DNA of 64,000 bases, from contig VGZO01000009.1 in assembly GCA_016872555.1 (NCBI GenBank), forward strand, positions 50,772-114,771, read 5' to 3'. The stretch comes from Planctomycetota bacterium (GTDB taxonomy: Bacteria; Planctomycetota; Planctomycetia; Pirellulales; UBA1268). A program made the translations under genes and the position numbers. The notes beneath the pieces were generated by a model. The model saw only the letters and a list, made by a program, of their open reading frames with translations. It ran no database searches and was not told the origin of the DNA. How positions within the stretch are numbered: the stretch's first letter is position 1; each line of letters starts with the position of its first letter. Positions 52,078 through 60,496 of the stretch are shown here, one piece after another.

Positions 52078-53089
52078 CGCGGGTCAGTTCGTTCTCGCGG
52101 GTCGGGGTGTTCTCGATGATCCGGCCGATGATCGCGTCGGGGGTGACGCCCTCGCTCTCGGCCGCGAAGCCGACCACGATGCGGTGGCGGAGCACGGGCG
52201 CTGCCAGCGCCTGGACGTCCTCGACCGCGACGTGATCGCGCCCCTGGAGCAGGGCCCGCGCCTTGGCGCCGATCACGAGGAACTGCACGGCGCGTGGACC
52301 GGCCCCCCAGGTCAGCTGGTCGGAGACGAAGTCGGGCACGCCCTTCTCGCCGGGACGGGTCTGGCGCACCAGCGACAGGGCGTAGCGCAGCAGGTGGTCG
52401 CTGACGGGGACGTCGCGCACGCTCCGCTGCAGGCTCTCGATGTCGTCGGCACTGAGCACGGGGCGGGCCTCGTCGAGCGGCTGGCCGGTCGTCCGCCGCG
52501 CGATCTCGAGCTCCTCGCTGAAGCTCGGGTAGCGGACCTGCACCTTGAACATGAACCGGTCCTGCTGCGCCTCGGGGAGCGGATAGGTACCCTCCTGCTC
52601 GATCGGATTCTGGGTGGCGAGCACGAAGAACGGATCGGCGAGACGGTGACGCGTGCGCCCGACGCTGACCTGGCGCTCCTGCATCGCCTCGAGCAGTGCC
52701 GCCTGCGTCTTCGGCGGCGTCCGGTTGATCTCGTCGGCGAGAACGACGTTGGCGAACAGCGGCCCTTCGAGGAAGCGCAGCTGCCGGGTGCCGCTCGCCC
52801 GGTCCTCCTCGAGGACGTCGGTGCCGATGATGTCGGCAGGCATCAGGTCGGGGGTGAACTGGATCCGGCTGAAGGACAGGTCGAGGCTCCGCGCGAGCGT
52901 GCTGATGAGGAGCGTCTTGGCCAGGCCCGGAACCCCCTCGAGGAGGCAATGGCCGCGGCTGAACAGGCTGATCAGCAGCTCCTCGACGACCTGGTGCTGA
53001 CCGACGATCACCCGCGAGAGCTGCTCGAGGATCCGGTCGTGGGCGAGGTGCAGCCGCTCGACCGCTGCGGCATCGGGGTGCGTCGACAT
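52046..53089 (-). CDS. MoxR-family AAA+ ATPase
   Basis: 347 residues. AAA+ chaperone ATPase of the MoxR type. Walker A GVPGLAKT at 52-59, Walker B VVLADE at 115-120 followed by [18 protein letters not shown], sensor 1 [18 protein letters not shown] and the C-terminal lid with arginine finger QQDRFMFKV upstream. MoxR proteins use ATP to assemble or metallate protein complexes together with VWA partners. The gene precedes the DUF58, BatA-type and VWA genes on the same strand, the classical order. Confidence 0.95.
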   Translation of the reverse strand: MSTHPDAAAVERLHLAHDRILEQLSRVIVGQHQVVEELLISLFSRGHCLLEGVPGLAKTLLISTLARSLDLSFSRIQFTPDLMPADIIGTDVLEEDRASGTRQLRFLEGPLFANVVLADEINRTPPKTQAALLEAMQERQVSVGRTRHRLADPFFVLATQNPIEQEGTYPLPEAQQDRFMFKVQVRYPSFSEELEIARRTTGQPLDEARPVLSADDIESLQRSVRDVPVSDHLLRYALSLVRQTRPGEKGVPDFVSDQLTWGAGPRAVQFLVIGAKARALLQGRDHVAVEDVQALAAPVLRHRIVVGFAAESEGVTPDAIIGRIIENTPTRENELTRDARFQTIFAS

Positions 53090-53165
53090 GGTGTCTCCAG
53101 GAGGAAAACGGCCCGGCGACGGCGGCGGGGAGCCCCCGCGCGGGCCCTCGTGCCGGTCCGTCCGA

Positions 53166-54236
53166 TCAGCGTTGGTAAATCGGCAGCGTGCCCTTGTCGA
53201 GCTGGAGGATCGTCAGGTTCGAGGCAGTGGTGTAGACCGGACCGATGAACCCCTGCGGCCAGTGGAGTCCGTCGCGGTCCTCCTGGGCCTCGCCGATGAT
53301 GCGCTTGACGATCTGATCACGGTAGCCCTCCCACTTCTGCCCCCCTCCACGGTACATGACCTGGGCGTAATAGAAATGGGCGTAGTGCCAGTGGCCGAAA
53401 CCGTTGTTGGCGATGTTACCGAGGTGCTTCTCGGCGTAGTCGAGCATCCGGGGGACATGCGTGTCGTCCTCCTCGCCGGCGTTGAACAGGCAGGCGATCG
53501 CTGCCGCCGAGATCGCCGGACGTCCGCCACCCCCTTTGGAACTGTACTGCACGCCGCCGTCGGCCATCGTGCACTTGTGGATGTAGCCGATCGCCTTCTC
53601 GATGATCTCGCGCGGCACCGGGATCCCGGCGTTGCGGCACCCGCGCAGCCCCTGGACCTGCGTGATCGTCGTCGACCCTTCGTCGAAGTTGTTGCCATCC
53701 TTGGCGCTGACGTAGCCCCAGCCACCGTCGGGCGTCTGGGCGCGCCCGGAAAACTCGACCGCCTTCTCGAGGACGCGCACCAGCTCCTCGCGGCGCCGCT
53801 CGTCCTCCTCCTCGCCGAGGACCTGGGAGAGGAACAGCATCGAGAAGCCGTGACCGTAGGTGTAGCGATCGTCGGTCTTGGGATCGCCGATCAGGCCGTT
53901 GGTCCGTGACCGGCTGACGAGGTAGTCGACGGCGTTGCGGATCGGCTCGGCGTAGCGCCCCTGGGTGCTCGTCGAGCCCTCCATCAGCATCGCCGTCCCG
54001 GCCAGCGCCGTCATCGCCGTCGGGTAGCGCCCCTCGTTGGCTGCCCAGCTTCCGCGCCGGGACTGCTTGGCGACGAGCCAATCCAACGCCCGGGTCACCA
54101 CCCGGTCGACCTTCGACGACTGGTCGGCGACCGCATCGGCGGCGAGCGCCGACGGTGTGGCGAGCCGGAGGAGGAGACCGACGGCGACGGCCCGCACGAC
54201 GGCCGACACGGACGGGGATCGGATCACTCGGTTCAT
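53166..54236 (-). CDS. Exported terpenoid-cyclase-fold (prenyltransferase/squalene oxidase repeat) protein
   Basis: 356 residues. Signal peptide about 1-33 ([21 protein letters not shown]). The mature protein shows the alpha/alpha-barrel repeats of the prenyltransferase and squalene oxidase family ([53 protein letters not shown]), yet lacks the DXDD motif of hopene cyclases, so it is not expected to cyclise squalene. Such proteins are frequent in planctomycetes and probably have a binding or structural role. The ATG at 54236 overlaps the stop of the PQQ-repeat gene upstream. Confidence 0.85.
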   Translation of the reverse strand: MNRVIRSPSVSAVVRAVAVGLLLRLATPSALAADAVADQSSKVDRVVTRALDWLVAKQSRRGSWAANEGRYPTAMTALAGTAMLMEGSTSTQGRYAEPIRNAVDYLVSRSRTNGLIGDPKTDDRYTYGHGFSMLFLSQVLGEEEDERRREELVRVLEKAVEFSGRAQTPDGGWGYVSAKDGNNFDEGSTTITQVQGLRGCRNAGIPVPREIIEKAIGYIHKCTMADGGVQYSSKGGGGRPAISAAAIACLFNAGEEDDTHVPRMLDYAEKHLGNIANNGFGHWHYAHFYYAQVMYRGGGQKWEGYRDQIVKRIIGEAQEDRDGLHWPQGFIGPVYTTASNLTILQLDKGTLPIYQR

Positions 54237-57200
54237 GGTCCACCGTCGGGGATGAGGGCCCGTTCCAACAACCGCTGCAGGCTCCCGCGCAGGTCGAGCG
54301 GTGGAGGCTGCACGCCCAGCGCCTGGTACGGCGGTCGCGGCGCGATCGGCAGCCCGGTGAATTCGAGCACGCGGTCGGCCATGTCGCCAGAGCCGTGGCC
54401 GAGGATGATCGAATGAGCCTCCGGGTCGGCGGTGACGTCGCAGCCCATCAGCAGATGTGGTTGCTGGACCTCGATCCCGTCGTCGTTGCAGACGGCGGAT
54501 CCGGTGCGCTTGTCGAGCGCCAGGAGGCTGAGCCGCATCGAACCGGCGCCGCGCTGGCTCTGGATTTGCCGGGCGAACACGAGGATCGGCAGCGCGGCCG
54601 GCTGCTGCGGATGGAGCGCATGCTGGAGGATCGAGGCCGGGGCCGGCCAGAGCGGCGTGCCATCCTCGGCGGCCACCGCCCAGACGGTGCCGGTCGTGGG
54701 CAGGGGGGCGTCGCCGAGGAGCGACGCCTGGGGAAGCGGCATCACCATCCCGGCGCGCTGGACGGTCGCCTGCTCCTCGGCCGACGGATCGCGCCCGACG
54801 ATCACGAGGAACCGGTCTTCCCAGCGCTGCGCTTGGAGCGAGCGCGGGGCGGTGCTGCCCAGCGGCAGCCGTTTCCGCCACCGGGCCGTGCCCGCGGCCA
54901 CGTCGAGGAGGTCGAGGGTCCCGTCGCGGTCGAGCACGAGCACGTCGCCGCCGACCTGGACCGCCAGCGCGGTTCCGGAAAACTCACCGAGCGTCGTCCG
55001 CTCGCGTGAGAGCGGATCGATGGCAACGAGGCGCACGCGGGCATGGAGCGCACCGGGGGTCGGCTGTGCCCCGCCGGGCAGCGGCTCGATCGCCACCACC
55101 CGCCGGCCGCGCGTCGCCAGCCGCTGGTGACGCGGCGGGAGATCGAGCTCGTGGAGGAGGCGGCCGTCGGCCACCGCCAGCACCTGGACACCAGCGCCGG
55201 TCGGGGGGACCGCGACGATGACCTCGTCGTCGCCGAAAAGCTCGACCCCGGCGGGCAGGCGACGCCGCTCCCACACCACCGCGCCCGAAATCGGGTCATG
55301 GAGTTCGACGGTCGTGCCGATCCGCACGGCGATCCCCCGCGGCGAGACCGGGCCGAGCTGCACCTCCTCGCGGGCAGCTGCCATGTCGGGCTCGACGACC
55401 TGCAGCCCGAGCGGCACGGCCCCGGCGCGGACGACCCGGCCAATCGTCCGCCCGACGTTGATCAGCGGCAGTTCCGCGGCCAGCGCGGAGCGTTCCGCGA
55501 GCGACCACAACCGGCGGTTGGCAATCGCCGGATCGCCCGACAGTTCGAAGGCCGTCGCCACCGGGCCGGTGCGGATCACCACGATCCTGCCGACCGTGGC
55601 CGCCTCGAAGATCAACGGATTGATCTGCATCCCGATCTGCCGCGTCGAGCGTTCGAGGAGATCGCCGAGTTGGCGACCGGCGCCGTCGACGGCGAACAGC
55701 CGCGGCTGGTTCATGTCGTACCAGAGGCGGAGGCCCGGAAACGCGCCGGCACCCGAATCGTTCACCGGCAACGCCATCAACCGCACCTGCCGCACCTGCT
55801 CGCCGCCGCGCACCGCCGAGCGCTGCTCGACGACCTTCCCCAACGGCCAGGCACGACGGCTGTCGATCGGCGGCAGCCCCATGGAGGCCGACGACGGCGA
55901 CACCAATTCCGCCCGCAGCGCCAATCCGCGCGCCGTGTCTCCGGTGCCGCCGGCCCCTCCCGTGCCCGGGGCAGCGAGCCGCTCCCGGAGCGTGTCGACC
56001 AGTGCCCGTTGGGCGGCGACGGCCGCGGGATGGGCGCCGAAGACGCCGAGGAAATTCTCGAGCCGCGCCGTCCGGATGACCGGGTCGGGATCGGCCGCGA
56101 TCGCCCCCAGGCTCGCCGCCACGTGCCGGTCGATCTCGTCGCGGAGCGGTGCGGGGGCCGCGGCGAGGATCCGCGCGAGCCGACCGTGGAGCCAGCGTGG
56201 TCCGGCGACCGACAGACGCCGATCGCCCGGGTCTTCGACCAGCCCCGTTGCCGGAGTGGCGGCCGGATCGAGCGCCCCGGCGATCGCCTCCCGGCAGACC
56301 CACCAGCCGTTGGCCCAATCACCCGCGTTGAGGTAGCCGTCGGCAGCGACCCGGAGTTGCCGTGCGAAGGCAGCAGGATCGACCGGCGGGGCATCCGCGG
56401 CGGCGAGGCGCTGCCGCCAGAGGGGCGCTGCGGCGGCAAAGTCCCGCGTGAGCGCGAACGACAGGGCATCGTCGACGACTGCCGTCGGGATCCGCGTCGG
56501 ATCTCCCTCGCGGGCGGCGACCAGCGCTGCCAAACCCCCGACGATGTCACCGCGGTCGAGCGCCAGCTCGGCACCCCACAGCGCCGCGCGCCCGCGCCCG
56601 TCGGCCGTTTGGAGGCGGTCGGCCAGCGCGTCGGACTGGTGGAACACATCGATCGAATCGACCCCCTGCGAGATCACCTCGCCCCGGTACGCCACAAGGT
56701 TGCCGGGAACGGATCCGCCCCGTGCCGGGGAGCGCCCGACGACCTCACCGGCCACGAGATCGATGTCGATCACCTCGGGGGTGTCGAGCGGGAGGAACAC
56801 GTGGTCACCGGCGACGATCCCGCGCCCGCTGGGGGCGGCACTCCCCAGCGACACCGGCGCGGCGAGGCGGGAGGTGCCGTCAGCGACCGCGAGGACGTCG
56901 ACGGCGTGCCGGCCGACGACGATCACGCCGCCACCGCTGACGCCGGCGACATGCACGGCGTCTTCGCGGGCTTTCCGCCAGACGACCGAACCGCTCCGCA
57001 GATCGATGCAGTGCAGTTCCTCGGAATCCGGGGGAGTGAGCACGATCCGCCCCTCGGCGATGATCGCCCCGGCGTCGCGCCACCCCGTCGGCCGCGACGG
57101 GGCCTGGCCACCGACCTGAAGTTGACCGTTGACGAGGATTCGGGCGTTGATGCCCCCGCGGCGGATCCGCAGCCCGTTGGGGAGCTGCTGGGCCGCGGCG

Positions 57201-59239
57201 ACGTCGGCCCGCGCGGCGTAGGCGTAGGCCCACAGCAGCGTCCGGTTGGCGAGGTCGACGGCGACGACGGCGCCGGCGCCGGTCGGGCAGACGAGGACCC
57301 CCTCGGCATACGACGGCGACAGCCCTGCATTGCGGCGCTGCCGCGCGACCGCTCCATCGAAGCCGAGCTCCTCGTCGAGCACGGTGAGCGGCTGCGACCA
57401 GAGCGTCGCACCGGACGCGCCGTCGAGGACGTCGAGGCGGATCTCACCACGGTCCTCGACGATCACGAACAGCTGCTCGCCGAGGGGCAGCGGGGCGCCG
57501 AGGTAATGGCCACGCCCCCCCGCCTCGCGATTGCCGCCCGGCGGGGCCGGTTCACCGGCTGCCGTGCGCTCGCCCGGCCCCCGCGGCAGCCTCCAGACCT
57601 CGCGACCGCGCCCCTCGATCTCGTACGCCACCAGTGCGTTGCCACCACGGACATCGGGCGCACCGAGCCCGTCGAAGCGGGCCTGGAGACGCCCCTGGTC
57701 GGCGGCGATCGCCTGCGGATCGGGCTCGACTGAAAACACGAGCCGTCCGTCACTGGCCAGCCCACCGCGGGCGGCGTCCTCGAAGGCCTCGCGCACCGAC
57801 GCCGGGAGCTCCTCGCGGGCGCTCCCGTCGAACCCGTCGACGACCTCGTCGGGCGTCTCCAGGAAGGACGTCGTCGTTCCCGCCGGTTGCAGCCACACGC
57901 GTTTGCCGGTCACGAAGTCGATTGCCATCAAACCCAGCGTCGAACGGACGACGAGACGACCGTCGACGGCGATCGGCAGGCCGGCGGGCCACTGGACCTG
58001 ATCGCGGTCGGCAGCCTGACGGCGGCGGCGCTCGAGCAGGCGGCTCTCCTCGGGGTGTCGGGTGAGCGGGACGCGGTACCGCGGCGCCAGCAGGGGGCGG
58101 GATGCCTCGACGAGGGCGTTGCGGGCGGCGTCGCCGCGCGGCAACCACCACTCGCGTTCCCGACGGCCGGCGGCCGCCGGGGGCTGGCCGATCGCCGACT
58201 CGAGCCACTCGCCCGCGGTGCCGGGGGCGTAGTCGAAGGGAACGTCGCGCCCTCCGAAGCGGAGCGGCGGGGCACGGCGGTCGTCGCCGCGCCGTGCCGC
58301 GCGGCTGGCGTCGAGGACGGCAGCGGCAGCGCTCTTTTCGCCGGCCCGCCACAGTGCCGTCGACCGGAGCACCGACAGCGTCGGCTCCAAGGCCGACGAC
58401 TCGGGCGTCGCCGCGAGCCGGTCGAGCCACACCGAGGCCGCCAGGGGCTGCCCCCCTTCGAGCGCCTCGAGCGCAGCCAGGAGCGTCGCCTGGCGCCCCG
58501 CCGGCGTGAGGAACCAGCGCCGCGCCACGGCGACGATCGCCGCCTGATCGTTGTCGGCCACGGCTTTGGCGAGTGCCCGCTCGGCGCGCGTGCGGAACTG
58601 GAGCTCGTAGGCTTTGCGTCCGGCGTCCGGCAGGCCGGCGAGGATCCGCACCGCCTCGCTCTTGACGCTCCGCCACGTGGCATCACCCGCAGCGGGACGG
58701 ACGAAAAAATCCTGATCGGATTCGAGGATCCCGTCGGCGAGTGTGGCGACGTCGCTCCAGCGCCCCTCGGCGACCAGCCGGCGCACCTGATCCAGTTGCC
58801 GTTCACGGCGCCGGTCGGTGGGAAAAGATGGGCCCGCGACCTCCTCGGCGTCGTCGTCGGCCGACTCGTCGGCCTGCTGGTTCACCAGCGCCAGGTCCAC
58901 GGCACGAGCCACCCGGCCGCCGACCGGCGTGGTGACGGTGAACGCGGCAAACGCGACGAAACTGAGCACTGCCACGACGCGCTGCACGCCGGCTTCGCAC
59001 CCGCCTCGCAGCAGGGCGGGACGGGGACGCGGGACGAGCCCGGTATCGAGGCGGCGTACCGCCGGAGCGGGGGGACGGCGACCAGGCAAACCCTCGGCAT
59101 TACCCGCGGTCGCCTGAGTCGACCAAGGCCAGGGATGGCTTTGCCCACCGGCGGCAAGGGCATCGCTCCCCACGGGCCGATCGGCCGGGCCGTCACCGAA
59201 GGCGATCCGCCCCCGTCGCGGAGGGCCGGAACGTGCCAT
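54233..59239 (-). CDS. Giant PQQ-like beta-propeller protein
   Basis: 1668 residues, the largest gene here. Residues about 1-85 are basic and proline-rich, then a hydrophobic segment VVAVLSFVAFAAFTVTTPVGG; a GTG at 58987 would place this directly at the N-terminus as a signal peptide, so the true start is uncertain. I keep the ATG at 59239 because GAGGGG lies 5 bases upstream. The rest alternates helical tetratricopeptide-like parts (LDQVRRLVAEGRWSDVATLA) with PQQ-type propeller blades (VVAVDLANRTLLWAYAYA; IDLRSGSVVWRKARED; AAGTARWRKRLPLG). Likely exported and membrane-anchored; no catalytic residues for a PQQ dehydrogenase are seen, so a binding or sensing role is more likely. Confidence 0.8.
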   Translation of the reverse strand: MARSGPPRRGRIAFGDGPADRPVGSDALAAGGQSHPWPWSTQATAGNAEGLPGRRPPAPAVRRLDTGLVPRPRPALLRGGCEAGVQRVVAVLSFVAFAAFTVTTPVGGRVARAVDLALVNQQADESADDDAEEVAGPSFPTDRRRERQLDQVRRLVAEGRWSDVATLADGILESDQDFFVRPAAGDATWRSVKSEAVRILAGLPDAGRKAYELQFRTRAERALAKAVADNDQAAIVAVARRWFLTPAGRQATLLAALEALEGGQPLAASVWLDRLAATPESSALEPTLSVLRSTALWRAGEKSAAAAVLDASRAARRGDDRRAPPLRFGGRDVPFDYAPGTAGEWLESAIGQPPAAAGRREREWWLPRGDAARNALVEASRPLLAPRYRVPLTRHPEESRLLERRRRQAADRDQVQWPAGLPIAVDGRLVVRSTLGLMAIDFVTGKRVWLQPAGTTTSFLETPDEVVDGFDGSAREELPASVREAFEDAARGGLASDGRLVFSVEPDPQAIAADQGRLQARFDGLGAPDVRGGNALVAYEIEGRGREVWRLPRGPGERTAAGEPAPPGGNREAGGRGHYLGAPLPLGEQLFVIVEDRGEIRLDVLDGASGATLWSQPLTVLDEELGFDGAVARQRRNAGLSPSYAEGVLVCPTGAGAVVAVDLANRTLLWAYAYAARADVAAAQQLPNGLRIRRGGINARILVNGQLQVGGQAPSRPTGWRDAGAIIAEGRIVLTPPDSEELHCIDLRSGSVVWRKAREDAVHVAGVSGGGVIVVGRHAVDVLAVADGTSRLAAPVSLGSAAPSGRGIVAGDHVFLPLDTPEVIDIDLVAGEVVGRSPARGGSVPGNLVAYRGEVISQGVDSIDVFHQSDALADRLQTADGRGRAALWGAELALDRGDIVGGLAALVAAREGDPTRIPTAVVDDALSFALTRDFAAAAPLWRQRLAAADAPPVDPAAFARQLRVAADGYLNAGDWANGWWVCREAIAGALDPAATPATGLVEDPGDRRLSVAGPRWLHGRLARILAAAPAPLRDEIDRHVAASLGAIAADPDPVIRTARLENFLGVFGAHPAAVAAQRALVDTLRERLAAPGTGGAGGTGDTARGLALRAELVSPSSASMGLPPIDSRRAWPLGKVVEQRSAVRGGEQVRQVRLMALPVNDSGAGAFPGLRLWYDMNQPRLFAVDGAGRQLGDLLERSTRQIGMQINPLIFEAATVGRIVVIRTGPVATAFELSGDPAIANRRLWSLAERSALAAELPLINVGRTIGRVVRAGAVPLGLQVVEPDMAAAREEVQLGPVSPRGIAVRIGTTVELHDPISGAVVWERRRLPAGVELFGDDEVIVAVPPTGAGVQVLAVADGRLLHELDLPPRHQRLATRGRRVVAIEPLPGGAQPTPGALHARVRLVAIDPLSRERTTLGEFSGTALAVQVGGDVLVLDRDGTLDLLDVAAGTARWRKRLPLGSTAPRSLQAQRWEDRFLVIVGRDPSAEEQATVQRAGMVMPLPQASLLGDAPLPTTGTVWAVAAEDGTPLWPAPASILQHALHPQQPAALPILVFARQIQSQRGAGSMRLSLLALDKRTGSAVCNDDGIEVQQPHLLMGCDVTADPEAHSIILGHGSGDMADRVLEFTGLPIAPRPPYQALGVQPPPLDLRGSLQRLLERALIPDGGP

Positions 59240-59605
59240 AAATCCCCTCGAAAACCCCATGTGCGCGGCGTGGATCGGCATTCCATCCACCCCTGCGCCC
59301 GGGTCGGCAGCGTCGCAGCTTCGTGCGTGAAGCGGTTTTCCGTGCAATGTCCGGCGGGCCGAACGACCGTCGCATCTTAGGTTCGCCTCCGTCTGGCGAG
59401 CAAGTTTCCGGGGCCGCGTTACCCCGGACGCCGTCACCCTCCCCCGAGTATTTCCCCGGGAAAAAAGCCGCTTTTGGTTTGCAATTTGTTTTCCAGTGCT
59501 TCTAATCTCCGCACGTTTTCGGCACGACTGTGCCGATTTTCACGATTCTGCGGCGGGTTGCCGCCGCGACCGAGCAATAGTCCCTTTCCCGTGGAGGCAG
59601 TGGCG
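59240..59605. other. 366-base divergent intergenic region with HU leader
   Basis: Lies between the PQQ-repeat gene (minus) and the HU-like gene (plus). AT-rich from about 59450 to 59510. It holds a candidate promoter (59479-59506) and two small hairpins in the presumed leader: GGCACGACTGTGCC at 59521-59534 and GCGGCGG/CCGCCGC at 59550-59567. A GGAGG ribosome site lies at 59593-59597. Confidence 0.5.
59479..59506 (+). promoter_or_regulatory. Candidate promoter of the HU-like gene
   Basis: TTGCAA (59479-59484) and TCTAAT (59501-59506) are 16 bases apart in the most AT-rich stretch of the gap. This gives a leader of about 95 bases containing the two small hairpins. Confidence 0.42.
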
Positions 59606-59932
59606 ATGGCGAAGAAGTCGGGTAGCAAGCCCATGACGAAGACCGAGATCCTGAGGAGCATTTCCGAGTCGACGGGCCTTCCCAAAAAGGACGTCGTGGC
59701 GGTGATGGAGGCATTGACCAGCGAGATCCAAAAGGCCGTCAAGGGGAGCGTCGGGGTGTTCTCGATCCCGGGCCTGGTGAAGATCGTCCGCGTCAAGGTT
59801 CCGGCGAAGCCCGCGCAGAAGGGCGTCAAGAATCCGTTCACCGGCGAACTGCAGGACCGTCCTGCGAAGCCCGCCAGCGTGAAGGTCAAAGTGCGGGCGC
59901 TCAAGAGCCTGAAGGCGATGGCCGCGGGTTGA
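59606..59932 (+). CDS. HU-family DNA-binding protein
   Basis: 108 residues. Histone-like HU/IHF fold: MTKTEILRSISESTGLPKKD begins the dimerisation helices, followed by VVAVMEALTSEIQKAVKG, a GVFSIPGLVKIVRVKV strand region and the DNA-binding arm with KNPFTGE and PAKPASVKVKVRALK. HU bends and compacts DNA. The lysine-rich N-tail (MAKKSGSKP) is longer than in E. coli HU. The start has GGAGG 8 bases upstream. A 17-bp tandem repeat begins 29 bases past the stop and a terminator follows at 60198. Confidence 0.93.
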   Translation: MAKKSGSKPMTKTEILRSISESTGLPKKDVVAVMEALTSEIQKAVKGSVGVFSIPGLVKIVRVKVPAKPAQKGVKNPFTGELQDRPAKPASVKVKVRALKSLKAMAAG

Positions 59933-59960
59933 CCGTCGGCCGGTAAGCGGTGCACCGATG

Positions 59961-60094
59961 GCCCAGAGGTGACGAAAGCCCAGAGGTGACGAAAGCCCAG
60001 AGGTGACGAAAGCCCAGAGGTGACGAAAGCCCAGAGGTGACGAAAGCCCAGAGGTGACGAAAGCCCAGAGGTGACGAAAGCCCAGAGGTGACGA
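59961..60094 (+). repeat. 17-bp tandem repeat, nearly eight identical copies
   Basis: The unit GCCCAGAGGTGACGAAA is repeated seven times without a single mismatch, plus an eighth copy matching 15 of 17 bases. Since 17 is not a multiple of 3, all three frames are cycled, and the open frames across it are artefacts. It lies between the HU gene and its terminator, so it would be transcribed. Confidence 0.97.
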
Positions 60095-60197
60095 GTCGGC
60101 AACGTCGTCGGGAGGGCCGCCGGGGCCGGTGATACCGGTGCCGACGACACCGAAAAATCGGTAGCCGCGGCGGCGGGCGATCGCGACGGATCGAATT

Positions 60198-60237
60198 CGG
60201 AGGGCGATGTCCTGGTGGGCATCGCCCTCCGTTTTTT
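60198..60237 (+). terminator. Intrinsic terminator downstream of the HU gene
   Basis: 12-bp stem CGGAGGGCGATG (60198-60209) with its exact complement at 60220-60231, loop of 10 bases, and six U residues at 60232-60237. It ends the HU transcript about 270 bases past the stop codon, after the tandem repeat. Confidence 0.9.
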
Positions 60238-60347
60238 CGTCCGCCGGTTTTCGTCCGCCCGGGTGGCGGGATGTGCGGGGCTCGCTCGACGCCGGCGGCA
60301 CGCGTGGAACACGCTGCCGGCAGCCGGGCCGTCCGCCGACCTTCAAG

Positions 60348-60420
<73 letters not shown>

Positions 60421-60496
60421 ATTGCTCCAACGAGCCCGAATTGGAGTTGATTTCCGCCCGCTGTCAATCCGCCGGCCACTGGGCGGCGGCCCCGGT

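Noticed and set aside
53166..54236. Squalene-hopene cyclase
   Set aside because: The fold repeats are there, but the DXDD motif and full length (about 640 residues) are missing.
59961..60094. CRISPR array
   Set aside because: The 17-bp units are directly adjacent, with no spacers, and no cas gene is nearby.
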